Shown here in pieces: positions 10,493 to 23,350 of a stretch of DNA of 64,000 bases. The notes beneath the pieces are model-generated. The model was not told where the DNA came from. It saw nothing but the letters and a program-made list of their open reading frames with translations, and searched no databases. The stretch is from contig NC_052019.1 in NCBI RefSeq assembly GCF_015832195.1, positions 4,387,685-4,451,684 of the forward strand, in the 5' to 3' direction. Origin of the DNA: Motacilla alba alba. Its lineage: Eukaryota; Chordata; Aves; Passeriformes; Motacillidae. Made by a program: the position numbers and the translations under genes. Every line of letters begins with the position of its first letter. Position 1 is the stretch's first letter.

Positions 10493-13400
10493 TTAATTTA
10501 TATATTTTATTTTCCCCCGTCACCCCATCACCTTGGAGTTTTCCCTGTTCATTTCTAGAGCTTAGGCACTTTTTTTTTCCAAATACTTATTTCATACCAC
10601 ATGTTTTCACAATAATTTTGCATTTACTCTAATTAAGTCTTTATTGATTTGACACAAACCAACAACTGCATTTTATTCTGGAAGTCAGCTGAAAAATGTA
10701 TTTCATCTACTAAACACAGATAATACACTTGCGAGTGCAGCTGGCATGTAATAAACTCTATTATCATTTTTCTACCTCTTCAAACACAGTATCAATCACA
10801 TATTGATATTTGCAGCCAGAGATTCTAATTGATAGTCTGCGTATAAAGTCTGCACTACAATGAACTAAACACCAGCTACACTTAGATGCATTTTAATAAG
10901 GGTTTCACATTAAGAGAATTCTTTGATGTGGAAATTATTTTTCATTTGAAATTCATCTTCTTAACCTCTTCTGAACAGCATTATATTTTATTGAAATGGG
11001 AGCATTACTGTAGTACAGAGGTGCAGAGAGTCCAGGAACCTTCCCAAAACTACTGTGCTTCAGGTACAGGACTCCACATTTTCCTGAAATACTTATCTGG
11101 GCACATGGATGGCACACAATCCTTATATCACTTAAAACCTATCTCTACTTTGCAGAGAAGTTGGTTTTCTGCAAAGTCATAAAATACCATTTATTCAGTC
11201 CATGCTGTATTTTGGATACCCTGTTTTAATTTTCAAATTTGCTAAAATATATTCATGTTATTATTTTCTGTTCATATTGTTTGCAAATACTTTCCTTCTT
11301 TTCCAATTGTATTTATTCGTTCCAACAGCAAACCCACCAACATTTCAAGGCAATCTAGACAGGATCCCAGGACAAAAAAAAGGAAAATGACGGTAGGGAA
11401 ATTGCTTTACTTGCAGGAGGAAAGGCTTCTGGATTCCAAGTTATTAACCTAACATCACTTATCACTGTGAAAACAGTGGAAGAGGAATTTCTCCCTCCTC
11501 CATATTCTTCTTGTCCCACCCTCATTTGCAGAATGATTCTTCCCATTCAGGCTTTGTACCTGAATGCTTCTGCTAATAGAATAATCAGTTTCACAGACAT
11601 TCTTGATTAAGTTAAATACTTAAAAATATTTAAAACACTTTGCATAATATCCAGAGATAAAAAAGGAGAAAATTAATGGTAAACTCCTTTCTATGAGGTT
11701 TTTGTTTTTGGGGGTTTTTTTTGCCCATTATCCATCTGGTGGTGGGGAGGTTTAGAAGAAGTTGTCATAGTAACAGGGCAACATAACTTTTAGAAACTGC
11801 AACTACTACATTATAATAATGGAGCAATTTTCATAGCCTTGTATTTTTCTAGTCCAGGTTGTGCTTGAACTAAATCTTATGCTGGCAAGATGTGAGGTGC
11901 ATTGTGGGTTTGCTTTGGTTGGTTGGTTGGTCAGGGTTTTTCTTCCTCAAGGTTTTTAAGAGGTTCACAGACAGAATGAGAACATTTAATTCCTATCCCT
12001 GAAACAGGATTACTGCTCCACAAACAACTCCTACCTTGAGTACTGTGTATGTCACCAAGGTACCAAGGCTCTCTCCCCATTCCATGCTCAACACCTGCCC
12101 TCCTGAGTAGGAAACCACCTGGAAATGGCAAGGAAAATATGTGTTTGAGCTCCCACCCCTTCTGGGGCCCTAGATCCATACATGCAGTGCTGGATTCATC
12201 CCTGAGAACAGCAGGTATTTAGAAGATGGAACAAAGGTAAAAGCTAAGCCAGACCAGGCTCCTTGGAGAGTCAAGAAAGTGCTTACAGAAAATAAATTCT
12301 GGCTGCATCTGAGCTGAGTCACCCGCAGATCTGCTGCTTCTTATCAGTGCTTATAGTGCTGGGAAGCAGAACTCTGGAGGGCCCCCGACTGGGACATTTC
12401 AGGAAGCTCCTGGGTTAGGGGGAAGAGCTCCAGAGTGCACTGGCTTCCTCTGAGAGCAGCTGCCTAAATCAGGAAAGAAAAGTTTTCCACTTTTTTTTTT
12501 ATATTTTATTTTGGTATTTTTTTTGCTTAATCAGAAGACTGTTGGAGAAGGCATATCTTATAAAACTAGCCAACAGAAATAGGGGAAGAAGTCAGGCTGC
12601 ATGGACAACAGTTGTGATAATTCAGCTAGGTGGAGAAGTCCTAACTCCTTCCTGCTTGGAATACCTCTGGCTCTTGGGTGTGGAACAAAAAAGCACAGTC
12701 CCAGCTGCAGTTCTGTTCCTCTTAGCTGTGCCCAAGCTGCTGCTGACATTGGGTTTGCTTTCGGCTGCTGGTCCTGCAGCTTTGTCTGCAGTGTCACCCA
12801 GTTCCCACCTGCTATCCTGAACATTCTGCTCAAGTCCAAAATCATTCCTAGCATGGAAAAAGGAGTTTTGTTCCAACAACATTTCATATTTATCCATTAA
12901 AATGAGTAAAATACTGGGAATCAGAGCTTGGAACTGGGTAGATCTTGGCATTTCAGGGTTTGTGAGTTGGACAGAAGGAGAGAGGGAAGCTGAAATCATT
13001 TAGTGATTCTCTCCTTGTCTTTAATATTCTCAGCCTGTCCATGAGTTGAATCCTGTTATCCCAATATTCTTGAGTTCTTCTAGGCCTCTCTAAGTGATGA
13101 GTTCCCAAACTCCATGCAGCATCCTTGACACACAGTTACCTCACAGGGCTGAATGCAAACTCTTAAGCAAGAAGTCTGTATACAAACTGTTAAATAAAAG
13201 GAATAAACCCCAGTCATTCTGGGCTAAAGAGATGACAGAAAACTACTGTATCTCAGATATAACTACAGACCATGTCTAGGTTTTATTGTTGTTTTTGATA
13301 TAAAATAAAACTGCTCAGCATTAATAGGATCCCTGTGGATTCAACTTCTCAGAGACTTTAAGAACTCAGTTCTAAAGAATTGAGATCAGGAGTGAATGCT

Positions 13401-13699
13401 AGTCACTAGGGAGGGCAAGCAATAAAATGATAGACTCCTTTTTAAAAATTGTTTGTCCACAGTGCATATATCCAGATGCCTTTTCCATTTTTTAATATCT
13501 TCTCCTTCTCCTCTTTGCAGCCTGGTTTGTATTCATTGTGCAAGGCAACAGAGATGAAAATCATTCCTCATATATGCACTGAGTGAAATAAGAAGCATGA
13601 AGGTACAGAAGTCAACACATCCAACACGTAGCACAAATACTAAACAGGCTGGCAGAAACCTGGTAACTCCTGAGGTGTGCTTTTGAGTGCCTCAAATAC
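10493..13699. other. Unique AT-rich sequence
   Basis: Over 3 kb without a recognised repeat family or gene. On the minus strand 12035-12102 is a 68-bp segment with a good acceptor (ggtttcctactcag) and donor (CTCAAG then gtaggagtt) and two open frames. It does not fit in phase with the other candidate exons, so I treat it as unassigned. The 118-codon minus frame at 13612-13968 runs through the AT minisatellite. Confidence 0.45.
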
Positions 13700-13730
13700 G
13701 TACTGCATGTATATATTTGATATTTTATTT

Positions 13731-13842
13731 GTATATATTTGATATTTATTTGCATGCATATATTTGATATTTTATATGTATACATTTGGTATTTATTTGC
13801 ATGTACATATTTGCTACTGCATGTAGCAGTACTTCCACAGGG
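13731..13842 (+). repeat. Inverted-repeat arm 1 (AT-rich minisatellite plus unique tip)
   Basis: The arm consists of about 80 bp of AT-rich units built on tatatttgatattttat and tttatttgcatg, then a unique tip gctactgcatgtagcagtac..ttccacaggg. Its reverse complement occurs at 15141-15254 with about nine of ten positions identical and a 2-bp length difference. The tip contains its own 5-bp-stem hairpin, gctac-tgcat-gtagc. Further related AT units continue upstream to about 13705. Confidence 0.92.
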
Positions 13843-14449
13843 AATGCTGGACCTCTCCTGAGTGAGCCGCAGCATCCAAATGCAACAGGAACCTGGATTC
13901 AGGCACTGCAAAGCTGGAACTCCTGAGCTACTCATTTCGTTCAGCTTGCTGCCCTGATCAGGGCACATCTGTGCATTCTTTAAATTGTAAACACAGCTCA
14001 GCTTTCCAGGGAGGTCATAGCAAGGCCATAATTAGCTCATTAAGCAAATTGTTCCACTATCTGATCAGGTTTTTAGTTCAGTATTTTCATTAGGTCGTCT
14101 AATATCTTAATGGAAAGGATAAAATTATCAGCTGGTATCAATCAGGGAAGTGCTGCCTACAGTCAACAAATCTATGGAGAATTACAAAGAAATTTGAGTC
14201 TGGCCTGTTAGCTGCATCCTTTTCTTACATTTTTGCCCTCCCTGTGTGTTTATTTTATTGGAAATTTTTAAGATTCAGTCTGTCATGCAGGAAAAACGTT
14301 GAAGAGGGACATGTTCATGCTGTGGTTAAGCAAAGCACACTTTACTATGGTGGGAGAGAAACATAATTAGATGATGAAAAGACACTGAGAACCAAAGTAA
14401 GGATGAGAAGAAGTAAATTTGTATGTTGGTTTGTGTTTGAGCTAAGATC

Positions 14450-14660
14450 AGAGAATCACAGAATGGTTTGGGTTGGAAGGAACCTAAAAGACCACCTCAT
14501 TCCAAACCCCTGGAATGGGCAGGGACACCTTCCATTAGACTGGGTTGCTCCAAGCCCCATCCAACCTGGCCTTGGCCACTTCCAGAATGGAGGAAGCATC
14601 TAAAGCTTCTCTGGGCAACCCTTGCAGTAAAGAACTTCTTACTAAGATCTAATCTAACTC
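14450..14660 (-). mobile_element. CR1 LINE 3'-end fragment
   Basis: Minus-strand CR1 tail, seen on the plus strand as agaatcacagaatggtttgg, gttggaaggaacctaaaaga, gggttgctccaagccccat, ccaacctggccttgg and aagcttctctgggcaaccct. It is well preserved compared with other copies in the window, and truncated at its 5' end. Confidence 0.92.
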
Positions 14661-14958
14661 AGAGGCTTTGATTTTTACCTCTACTTTATGCTACTCAAGA
14701 GGCAGGACCCTGCCTTGATTCCACTGTGTGACTTAAAACCATCTTCTTTTTTTTTTAAATTTTAATTTTTTTATTCATTAGATAATAAGTTAGAGCTTGA
14801 TTTAGAGATAAATTATAGACTCCCTCTGATCTTGATGAATGCCCCCAGAGGATTTATGCTGCAGCTGGTGTGCACTATTTTCACTTAGGTAGTGAGCCAG
14901 GAAATGTGGGACGTCATCTGCTAGGACATTTAGATAGTGAGAGGATTTAAATACTTCA

Positions 14959-14993
14959 GGATCAGGATCATGGATCAGGATCATGGATCAGGA
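14959..14993. repeat. Short ggatca tandem repeat
   Basis: Five ggatca words in 35 bp, arranged as repeats of a 12-13-bp unit (aggatcaggatcatgg). This is a local minisatellite of trivial size. Confidence 0.85.
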
Positions 14994-15140
14994 CTTTATT
15001 GCTTAGACTGTAGATTTATTCCCAAACAGCATAATACACAAAACCTAGGAAAATGACTTTTTTGTCCACTTTATAGCTATGAAGTGGAAGACAGAGGGAA
15101 ATAAAGGAATGCTCCCAGTGAATGAAACAAAAACCACTTA

Positions 15141-15254
15141 CCCTGTGGAAGTACTACTACATGCAGTAGCAAATATATACATGCAAATAAATATCAAATA
15201 TATACATATAAAATATCAAATATATATATACGCAAATAAATATCAAATATAGAC
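15141..15254 (-). repeat. Inverted-repeat arm 2
   Basis: This is the reverse complement of 13731-13842. It starts with the unique tip ccctgtggaagtactactac and continues into AT-rich units (caaataaatatcaaatatat). The last 34 bp toward the interior match arm 1 with one substitution, so the tip is the best-conserved part. Confidence 0.92.
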
Positions 15255-18200
15255 AATAAAACCAAAGGTTCATTCATTCCACTCCCTTGTTTCTCTCAAT
15301 TACCAGTAAGATTACTTCAAGGCTGAGACACTTAGAATTAAATATCTAAACCCACGGAGATTCAATTCATAGGTGCTAGGTGACCAGCATGGACATGTCA
15401 CAGGATCTGTGGGGCTGCTGTGCCATTCTGAAGGATTAATAGAAAGCAGCCAGTACTCACAGGACATCTGAGCAGCACTAACCTGTGTTGAGATGATTGA
15501 ATTACACCCTCCAGAGTTTGGGGAGTTGTTTATCTCATCCGGTGAAGTGCCTGTGATGTGGGAGCTGAATTCCCCTCCACATTTCAGTGATGACTGCACT
15601 GGTGCTGCACATGGTGGAAGTGCACACACAAATGTCAGCATTTACATCTCAGTGTCTTCCTTTGCAAGCCCAGTCCCATTCTGGAGAACATTTTAAAAGA
15701 AAGAGAGCTTAAATCCAAGGGTATTCTAAACATAACACCCTCTCAGTGAGGACTCATGGATTTTGGCAATCTGGAGGCTTGGGTTTTCCAAAACAGATGT
15801 TGAATCCAAATATTCATGCCTAATAGGTCCTCCAGGACCTTCTTTCCTGGTATTTTGCTATTCTTTTTCAAACATTAATCTATATTTTTGGCCTCTGTAC
15901 CATTCTGTGGCAATTATTTCTACATTTTTAGCATTAATTTATTTAAAACCTGCTGTTTGTTAATGCCTTTGGGCACTCATCTGTGTAAATGAATTAGTAT
16001 TTCCCTATTCATTTTCTTTCATGTTGTTCATAGTTTTATAAACTTCTGCTTAAGTTTCTCTTTTATTTCTTTTTTTTTTTTTTTGGACTGAGGCATCCTA
16101 ATTTATTTAATTTCTTATCTTGAAAAGCACCGCATACGTCCAGCCATTTTACTGCCTTTTCTGTATCTTGTTTAGACCACCCTGGTAAACAAATAATTTG
16201 GCCATGGTGAATATGGATGACATGTAAAACATTCATAAATCATTGCCCGAACTCCTGAGAGGTCTGGGTTTCATGTCGGGGATCTTTGCCAGCTCAGTAA
16301 AGAGTTTAGGGGCCAGATGCATCCCAGTCCATCACTGTAGATGAGTCCCCTTTTATTCCTGGCCCCAAACAATGGATTTAGACTGTGCAGAAGATGGAGC
16401 AGACATCCTCAAATTCTCACTGCTCCCCTGACAATATGGCCAGAGCTGCATTCTCTTCTGACTTAACATTATTCAAAAGCAAGGAGAAACAAGATCCCAA
16501 CCAAATCACACAAAAACCAAAAAAGCAGAGTATAAAAGGTGCATGAGGTGGAGAGGCTCTTCAAATAGATTTAAAAAGAGTTAAGGAAAATGTCCCACTG
16601 GCTCTGTTGGCCAGGAGAAATGCTTAGTGAGCCAGAGAACCTCGGAGCATGTGTACCCGTGGCACAAAAGTAAGAAGCAAATAATCAATTGTGTGCTTTA
16701 TCAGCATGGTATTCAATTAAATTTCAATTAAGAAGGAAGAAATTGCAGCAGTCATTATCAAAGCTGTGGCCAGGCCCTTACATCAAATGTCAAGATATCC
16801 TTGTCAATTTGCAAACAGTTCAGATAAGGATTAAAATTCTCCAGACTGCACAGGAGGCCACTGTGAGCATTCCTAATGGTCTTTCTGTCCTTGCCTTGGA
16901 AACACTTCCAGTTTCTTGTTTACCAAAGTTAATGTCTCTCTTTTGAAAAATAATTCAATAAAACCTTTCTGAATAGAAATTTAAAAAGAAAAAAGTAAGA
17001 ATGACACATTATCAGGAATATGTGATTGCTAAACCAGAATAATTCTGTCTTTAGCATGTTAAAATCACATTATTTCTCAATGGAAATTGTTTTGAAAGAC
17101 AAGAAGATGCCAGCTTGATGGCAAGCACCTCCAATCCATCATCCATACTTTATTTACCACTTCAACAACCAAATACTAAAGAAGCAATTTATCTCTGTTT
17201 CTTGGTTTTACTGTCTTTGCCTGAATAAGGCATAAGAAAAAGACAAACAGCTGAGTAAGTGATGTTATTTTGTTTGATTCAGGATTAGAATTAAGACATT
17301 CCTGAATTTCAGGCTCAGATTACTGACCTGTACCTCTCAAGGGAGAATGTTGTTCATAAAAGCACCATTTTGACTAATTTTGTCTTCCTTAGTGACCGTA
17401 GTCCCACCAGAGCAACAGAAGATGGAAGCTGATTTCCATTTATGACAAACAGAATGTAGAATGGAAATGTAGAATGGAAATCTTCTGTGCTATATTGTGT
17501 ATATTGTGTCTAGATAAGAGATATTCCAGTCACTAGAGAAAAAAAGAACAGAAATATAACAGATTTTTGTCCTAGTCTCCTTAGATGGAGTCTGTTTGGC
17601 TTTCCATCAGGTAGCAAAGCTTCCGGCCTTTGGCAGATTTGACCTCTCACATTTCTCCCTTTGAAGTACCACAGCTTGTGGCAGCCCTTGGAGTGCACAA
17701 ATGAGAGCTTTCATTGCCTGTGCTTCTTCCCCAATTGTAATGTATTTTAAAATCCATGCATCTTGCTTTTTCAAACTCTTCCTGTAACAAAAATGCAGGA
17801 AGCAAACGTGAGTCAAGTGTGCTTTTTCCATGCGTAGCAGCATGCTGTTACTCCTCTATTGAGAGCTGTGCCCAAATACACTAAAAAATTGCTCTGTTAC
17901 ATGTGTTTTTCTTGACTGTGATGCTTTTTGAATAATTCCCCTGTTGAGAGCTGGAAGGATACCACAGTAACTTGGATTTTTCTGTTAGGTTTTTTCCTTG
18001 CATGTCTTTTGTACTCAGACTAGATACGCATTTCTCTTGTTCTTTTTCTTCTTTTTCATGGCTGTCACTGCCTTTTCACTTGCCAAGGGACATCTCTTTC
18101 CCCAGCTGGACTTTCTTTTCTTTTCACTTTCTAACCACTAATCTTTTCTTTTCACTTTTCTAATCACTTTCCTTGTGTGATTACAATCCACTGGTGCCTT

Positions 18201-19854
18201 TGGCATATTGTCCTGTGTCATCAGACCAGGATATATTAGAGGCTGTTAAATAGATAGAATTTAAGCTCAGGATTAAACTGTGTTTTGATATGTCCCATTT
18301 CTCTCTTCTAAGTGGATAATGACTTATCAATTTATGGTTTTTATTCACTACAAAATCAGGCCTTTTTTGTACCTGCAGGTAAAAGCTATGGGCTGCTTAC
18401 TGAGCTCTGGATGCCTCGCTGCCAAGTTTGATCCCCTCCCCATTTCATGCAGGAATAGAAGGGGTCGTGCTGTGTCTCACTGAAGATACAGAAGTAAATC
18501 TAGAGATTCACATCCCTTAGGGATAGTTACTTCCATGGTTTTGGGGAGCATCATTACTTTAAGCCAAGCACAGAGGCCAGAGCAGTTATTACATCACATG
18601 GTGGAGTAGGAATCCCTCTTGAAGGAGGGAGGATTTTCCCTACAGAACACTGACATTGCTATTGGCAGTGCGGGAAGACTCCTTGGAGAGCTGCCTTTCC
18701 ATTGCTCGACAGCTGAGGATATATTTGTTTTTAATTATTATTTTGCTGTAGCCTGTGTCACAATACAGAATGCAAATTGGTGTTGACTAACACAACCTGG
18801 GAGGCAAATCAGCTGAGAGAATAGAGTATAAATACAATGAAACCTATGGCTCAAATGTGTATATTGCAATAATTTCTTGGGCAGAATAACAAAAAAATAA
18901 AAAAGTAAGTTCCACCTTTTTCTAATTTGGTATATTTTATTTCAGAATTTATTCTGTGGAACAACTCAAGCTATTTGAAGAATAGCTGAAAAATTAACTT
19001 TTTTCTTAAATAAATTTTTACTGTGCCTGCAAGCAAAGAACGAACCCCAGAGATTTGCACAGATATTTAAAAGCTTCATTTGGGCCTGGGAAAGGCCAGT
19101 GGAGAGCTGTGCAAGAGACACCACAGCTGGAGAGAGAACATGCCTTCTTTCTTCCCTGGAAAGCATCTGCCTTGTTCAAAACACTGGGATTTCCCCCTAA
19201 AAACATCCATATGGGATCAGATCACCTCTCCAATAGCTCAGGACCCTGTCTGTGACCATGGTCCATAGTGGTTGTTTAAAAAAGACTAAAAAACCAGAAC
19301 AAATATCGTGCTACTTTTTCAGAACACACTCCCAAGATTTAGACACCTGCATTGTGGGAATTTTGTGACCCAGAAGAGCTGTCTCAACCAGAGACAGATT
19401 TTTCTTGCATTGATGATTCCATTAACTTCTTAAATGTCTGTGACTTTTTCGTATCACCAAAATTCTGTGACAAGATATTGCTCAGGATGACAAAAATGAC
19501 ATGTTACCTTTTTTCATTTTCAGCCAGTCAGTTTCTCATCTCACTACACAAACCTGCCCTAGTTTATAAGGGGGAAAAAATAGACATTTTTTCCTATTTA
19601 AATTTTTTTCATTCTTCCACTGACACAACAGACTGAGCCTCAGAAACAATGCACAAAACCAGCCATGTGGAACAACAGCATTTTCCTCATCATTGCTTAT
19701 ACCCCATTTGATAAATTTATAATTTTTGAGTCTTATGAGCCATGGGTTAAATGGAATTAGATGAGCCTGAACATGAGGATGTTTGTAGAGCTCAAGTGGG
19801 AGAAGAGAAGGTGAACTGGTGATCTAGAAGGGAAGAAAGAGAAGAATGAGAGGA
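15255..19854. other. Unique AT-rich sequence
   Basis: About 4.6 kb with no recognised repeat family apart from a poly-T run at about 16069-16084 and a 13-bp exact tandem pair (tgtagaatggaaa) at 17455-17480. No gene can be supported. A 22-bp segment at 15460-15481 on the minus strand has good splice-like sites on both sides but is too short to weigh. Confidence 0.45.
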
Positions 19855-20407
19855 TGTTGTGGGCTCACCCCAGCCAGCAGGCAAGACCCTCACAACCCCT
19901 CCCTCACTCCTGCACCAGACAGACTGGGGAGAGAATCAGAAGGGTAAAAGGTAGAAAACTTGTGGGTTGAGATAAAGAGAGCTTAACAGGGAAAGCAAAA
20001 GCCATTCATGCAGGCAAAAAAACCCAAGGAATTAATTCACTGCTTCCTACAGACAGGCAGGTGTTTATTCACCTCCAGGAGAGCAGGGCCCCATCCCACG
20101 AAAGAGTGACTTGGGAAGGCAAACACCACATCTCCAAATGTCCCCCCCTTTCCTCCTCTTCCCCCACTTTCCGTGATCACATGGTGTGCATCCCTCTGGT
20201 AACCTGGGGTCACTGTCCTGGCTGTGTCTCCTCCCAGGCACCCCCAGCCCTCCCCAGCCTGGCTGCAGGAAAAGCAGGAAAGGCCCTGGCTCTGTGTGAT
20301 CCTGCTCAGCAACAAAACCATCTCTGTATCATCAACCCTGTGCTCAGCACAAACCCAAAACAGCCACTGGGAAGGAAACTAACTCTAGCCCAGGCAAAAC
20401 CAGCACA
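19855..20407 (-). mobile_element. Solo LTR of an avian endogenous retrovirus
   Basis: A 553-bp element on the minus strand. In that sense it runs from TGTGCTGGTTTTGCC to GAGCCCACAACA. Its landmarks are agagttagtttccttcccag, cacacagagccagggccttt, ggacacagccaggacagtga, an AATAAA polyadenylation signal (plus 20064-20069) and cccttctgattctctcccc. The flanking pentamers gagga and gaggg differ by one base and are compatible with a worn 5-bp target-site duplication, as ERVL-type elements make. There is no retroviral interior, so it is a solo LTR from recombination. Open frames at 20037-20465 are products of this repeat. It is the same family as 3701-4107. Confidence 0.88.
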
Positions 20408-20484
20408 GAGGGGGAAGAAAAAAGAATGGAACCTAGGAAACACATTTTGCAATTGTGCTGTTTGACACAGAGGAGAGCTGGGCC

Positions 20485-20791
20485 AAAATTCCAGCCCTGA
20501 ACTCCTTGAACTTTGCCTTCCTGTATTGTCAAGCACATGTGGCTTCAAACTTGGTGATTCAGGTTCCTGTCTTGTTACTATTCCCACCAACATTTGGCAC
20601 AACTCATTGTCTCCATCTTCCAAGGATGCTGGTAGAATTTTCCAGCCCCAAACTCCATGAACTTTGTGTATTGTCAAGCACACGTGGCTTCAAACTTGGT
20701 GATTCAGGTTCCTTGTTACTACTAGTCTTGTTACTATTCCCACCAACTTTTGGCACAAAAAATTGTCTCCATCCTACAAGGATTCTGGTGG
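20485..20791. repeat. Tandem duplication, two ~151-156-bp copies
   Basis: Copy 1 is 20485-20635 and copy 2 is 20636-20791. They share cttcaaacttggtgattcag, gtcttgttactattcccacc, attgtctccatc and the ggt(a/g)gaatttt end. Copy 2 has an extra ttactactag-type insertion and lost a few bases near its start. The 124-codon plus frame at 20455-20829 stays open across both copies, so its translation is internally repeated. No known protein is implied. Confidence 0.9.
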
Positions 20792-20829
20792 AATTTTCTA
20801 ATGCCAGTTGTTCTGCAGGGCAGGTGTGA

Positions 20830-22409
20830 CAGTACTTAATTTATAAGCAGGCAATTAACTGTGACTTGCTTGGCTTTGCTCTGCAGGACAACGTGACAGC
20901 TCAGAGCAGCTCATGTGAGCCTTTTTGGCCCCTCATGACTGCTGAAGGAAAGCAACAGCACAAGACAAGTTAGGAGAGGAGGTTTAAACACCCTCCTCTA
21001 TCTCTCCCTCAGACAGCAATAACAGAACTTCAGGATATTTCAATACCTCTGACAAACACAGCCACCCACTCACCCCTTGGGTCTGGCCCCACACTTTGAA
21101 AATGTTTTCTTTGTGTGAAATATAAACAAGCCCTCTCTCATCCTTCTCAAGCTCTTTTTTTTTGTGCAGTTACGGAAAGCTCAACCAATGCCCAAGTGGG
21201 AGAGGGTATGTGAACTGGGGGTTCCTTGTGGCAATAATTAGCCAGCAACCAGAATTTCTTGGGTGGTCTCTGCCCCTGACGGTCTCTAGTGTGAGCACAT
21301 AATGAGATGTGACTGCACAGGCCTGAGGCAAACATCTGAAACTAAAAACAGACTGCAGAGACCAGCTGGAATCATAACCTACAAATTTCTATTTAATCTC
21401 GTTCCATTTTGTTATCATGTGGGAATGTGGGGCCATTTTTTATGATCTTCCCCTTTTTTAAGCAGACTAGAGTATATAGTTTTTAATTGACTTGATATCT
21501 CCCACAGACACAGAATGACCCCAGTCTCTAACCCTGAAAGCATTTTTCAAGAATAACTTTCAGGAACATATGTTAGAAATTGAGACATACTCTGAAGGAA
21601 GCAAGTGAGAGAAAAAGAGTTCAGAAAATAGAAGCAGATCATTGTAGTACTACAGCAACACACTTCATTTTTAATTTACTCATTTGTGTGTGATTTTACA
21701 TAATTTGATGCTGAGACATTCCACAGCAAACCAAAATATTTTTATTAATTAATTAACAGCTGCTGAGTCCTGAGTATTTTTGAAGGTCAGACGGTCATTT
21801 AGTTATTTAAATATAAGCTTAGAGATACAGCTTAGCATGACAAAAACACACTGCAGGTTCTTATGCTTTGTGACTCTTGTAAGATAGCTCCCTACTTATA
21901 ATTATCATATGGCATTCACATTTACCCATGCACATGAATTATTCACACTGTGGATTTGTTCTTTCTGCCCTTTCAGCCTCCACTCAGTCATGGAGATGAC
22001 TGACCTAGAACTTCACCTCACTGTCACCCATGTGTTCCTGTTGTAGAGTTCTAGAGAGCCAAAAATACAGTTTTACACTTCATGGAAAGGGAGGAAAGGA
22101 GGCTAGGAATAATTGAAATTCTTTGTATAGGTAGCCACGTGTACTCTTTTGTTGAAACTATGGAAGAAGTGAAACCCAAAATTATTCTGCATTTCCTGCT
22201 TCTTGGAGTGGTTGTCTACATGGCTGTGTCATCTTGATTTTCCTAAACCATTTTTGAAATGATGTGTGGGATCTTCTCTGTGCCTTCCTTCTAAAGGCTG
22301 AGGAGGGATTTTTGGCTGTAAATCCAAACCAGTCCTTTATTCTCTCTTTTTGTACACAGACTGATTTATATGGACTTGACTGGAGGAAAAGCTTTCTTAG
22401 ACACAGAAA
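20830..22409. other. Unique AT-rich sequence
   Basis: No repeat family or gene recognised. On the minus strand 22004-22037 is a 34-bp segment with an excellent acceptor (ttttggctctctag) and a good donor (AGTGAG then gtgaagtt). It is open in two frames, but too short to claim. Confidence 0.45.
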
Positions 22410-22476
22410 TACAGGATAAAAAGAATATAGAAATAGGATAAATATAGGATAAATAGGATAGATATAGGATAGAAGG
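22410..22476. repeat. Degenerate ATAGGATA tandem repeat
   Basis: Seven aggata words within 67 bp, with irregular spacing (ataggataaat, ataggatagat). The flanking minus frame rich in Ser-Tyr-Leu is this repeat translated. Confidence 0.85.
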
Positions 22477-23022
22477 TAGAAAGGGATATGCAGCCAGGTC
22501 TAGCTTCCTACCATCCTGTTTAATAGTGGCATGTGAACCACCTGAAAGTGGAGAACTCAGCTGGAGGCCCAGAGAGCATTTCTTAAAACCCAGAGATTCA
22601 GCAGAAATATTCCATATGACATTTCTCTTTCTTCTCCATCTTTCCTCCTCTGCCACACAGACAGGCCATTATCTGTCTCCTCAGGCAATATAACAAGCCA
22701 ATTGCCATGAGGACAAAAGCCTTCAAACCTTAAAGCCTGCAATTTGCCTGAGGAAGAGAGAATGAGCAGAAAAGGTCAGACACACGAGTGATGTCTTGGT
22801 CCTGGTGTCCCTTTGGCTTTAGTGAGCTCCCAGGCAATTGTAATATATTGCCAAGCACAAAGGTGCCTTATCACCCAGCCCCCAGAGACTGAATGCTTTG
22901 GGCACAGCCTCCCCTTTTCCAGTGCTTTGAAAGGCTGGCAGCAAAGCTCAGGTCAGGTAGAAGAAATCACACTGCAGAAATATTTCTCACCTGGATAAAT
23001 CATTCTTTTCTCCCTGTGTGAC

Positions 23023-23045
23023 TTTTTTTTTTTTTTTTTTTTTTT
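23023..23045. repeat. Poly-T run
   Basis: Twenty-three consecutive T on the plus strand. No retroposon body precedes it on the minus strand. Confidence 0.9.
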
Positions 23046-23350
23046 GCAATGAAAGTCTCACAGCATTTTACCCATCTGTGCTATGGAAATCTCTTTTGAC
23101 CTTGCTGAGTGGCTTGGCCATCCATCATGTCAGGGCTGAGCTACCTGCAAGGAGAGCACTGGGGACTGTCACCTCACCTGCCTGCCTCAGTGAATGCAAA
23201 ACCAGAGCAGAGCCCAGCCTCAGCTCTCCCCATGACAGATACATCCCCTTCTCTGCTAGTCCTTAGGCTTTTCCCATCACTTTCTCCCGATTTATTTCTC
23301 ATGGTTCAGTGGAAAAGTGAAAGTAAGCATACACACAAGGTCTTATTTAC

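Larger units (their letters stand above)
13843..15140. other. Interior between the inverted arms
   Basis: A 1,298-bp interval that contains a CR1 fragment (14450-14660) and a small ggatca repeat (14959-14993). No open frame in it resembles a transposase; the longest frames are about 60-67 codons. Confidence 0.7.

Noticed and set aside
12035..12102. 68-bp minus-strand segment with good acceptor and donor
   Set aside because: Two frames are open and neither connects in phase with the flanking candidates, so I did not include it in the proposed chain.
20037..20683. 94-134-codon frames on both strands
   Set aside because: They are readings of the minus-strand LTR and the adjoining tandem duplication.
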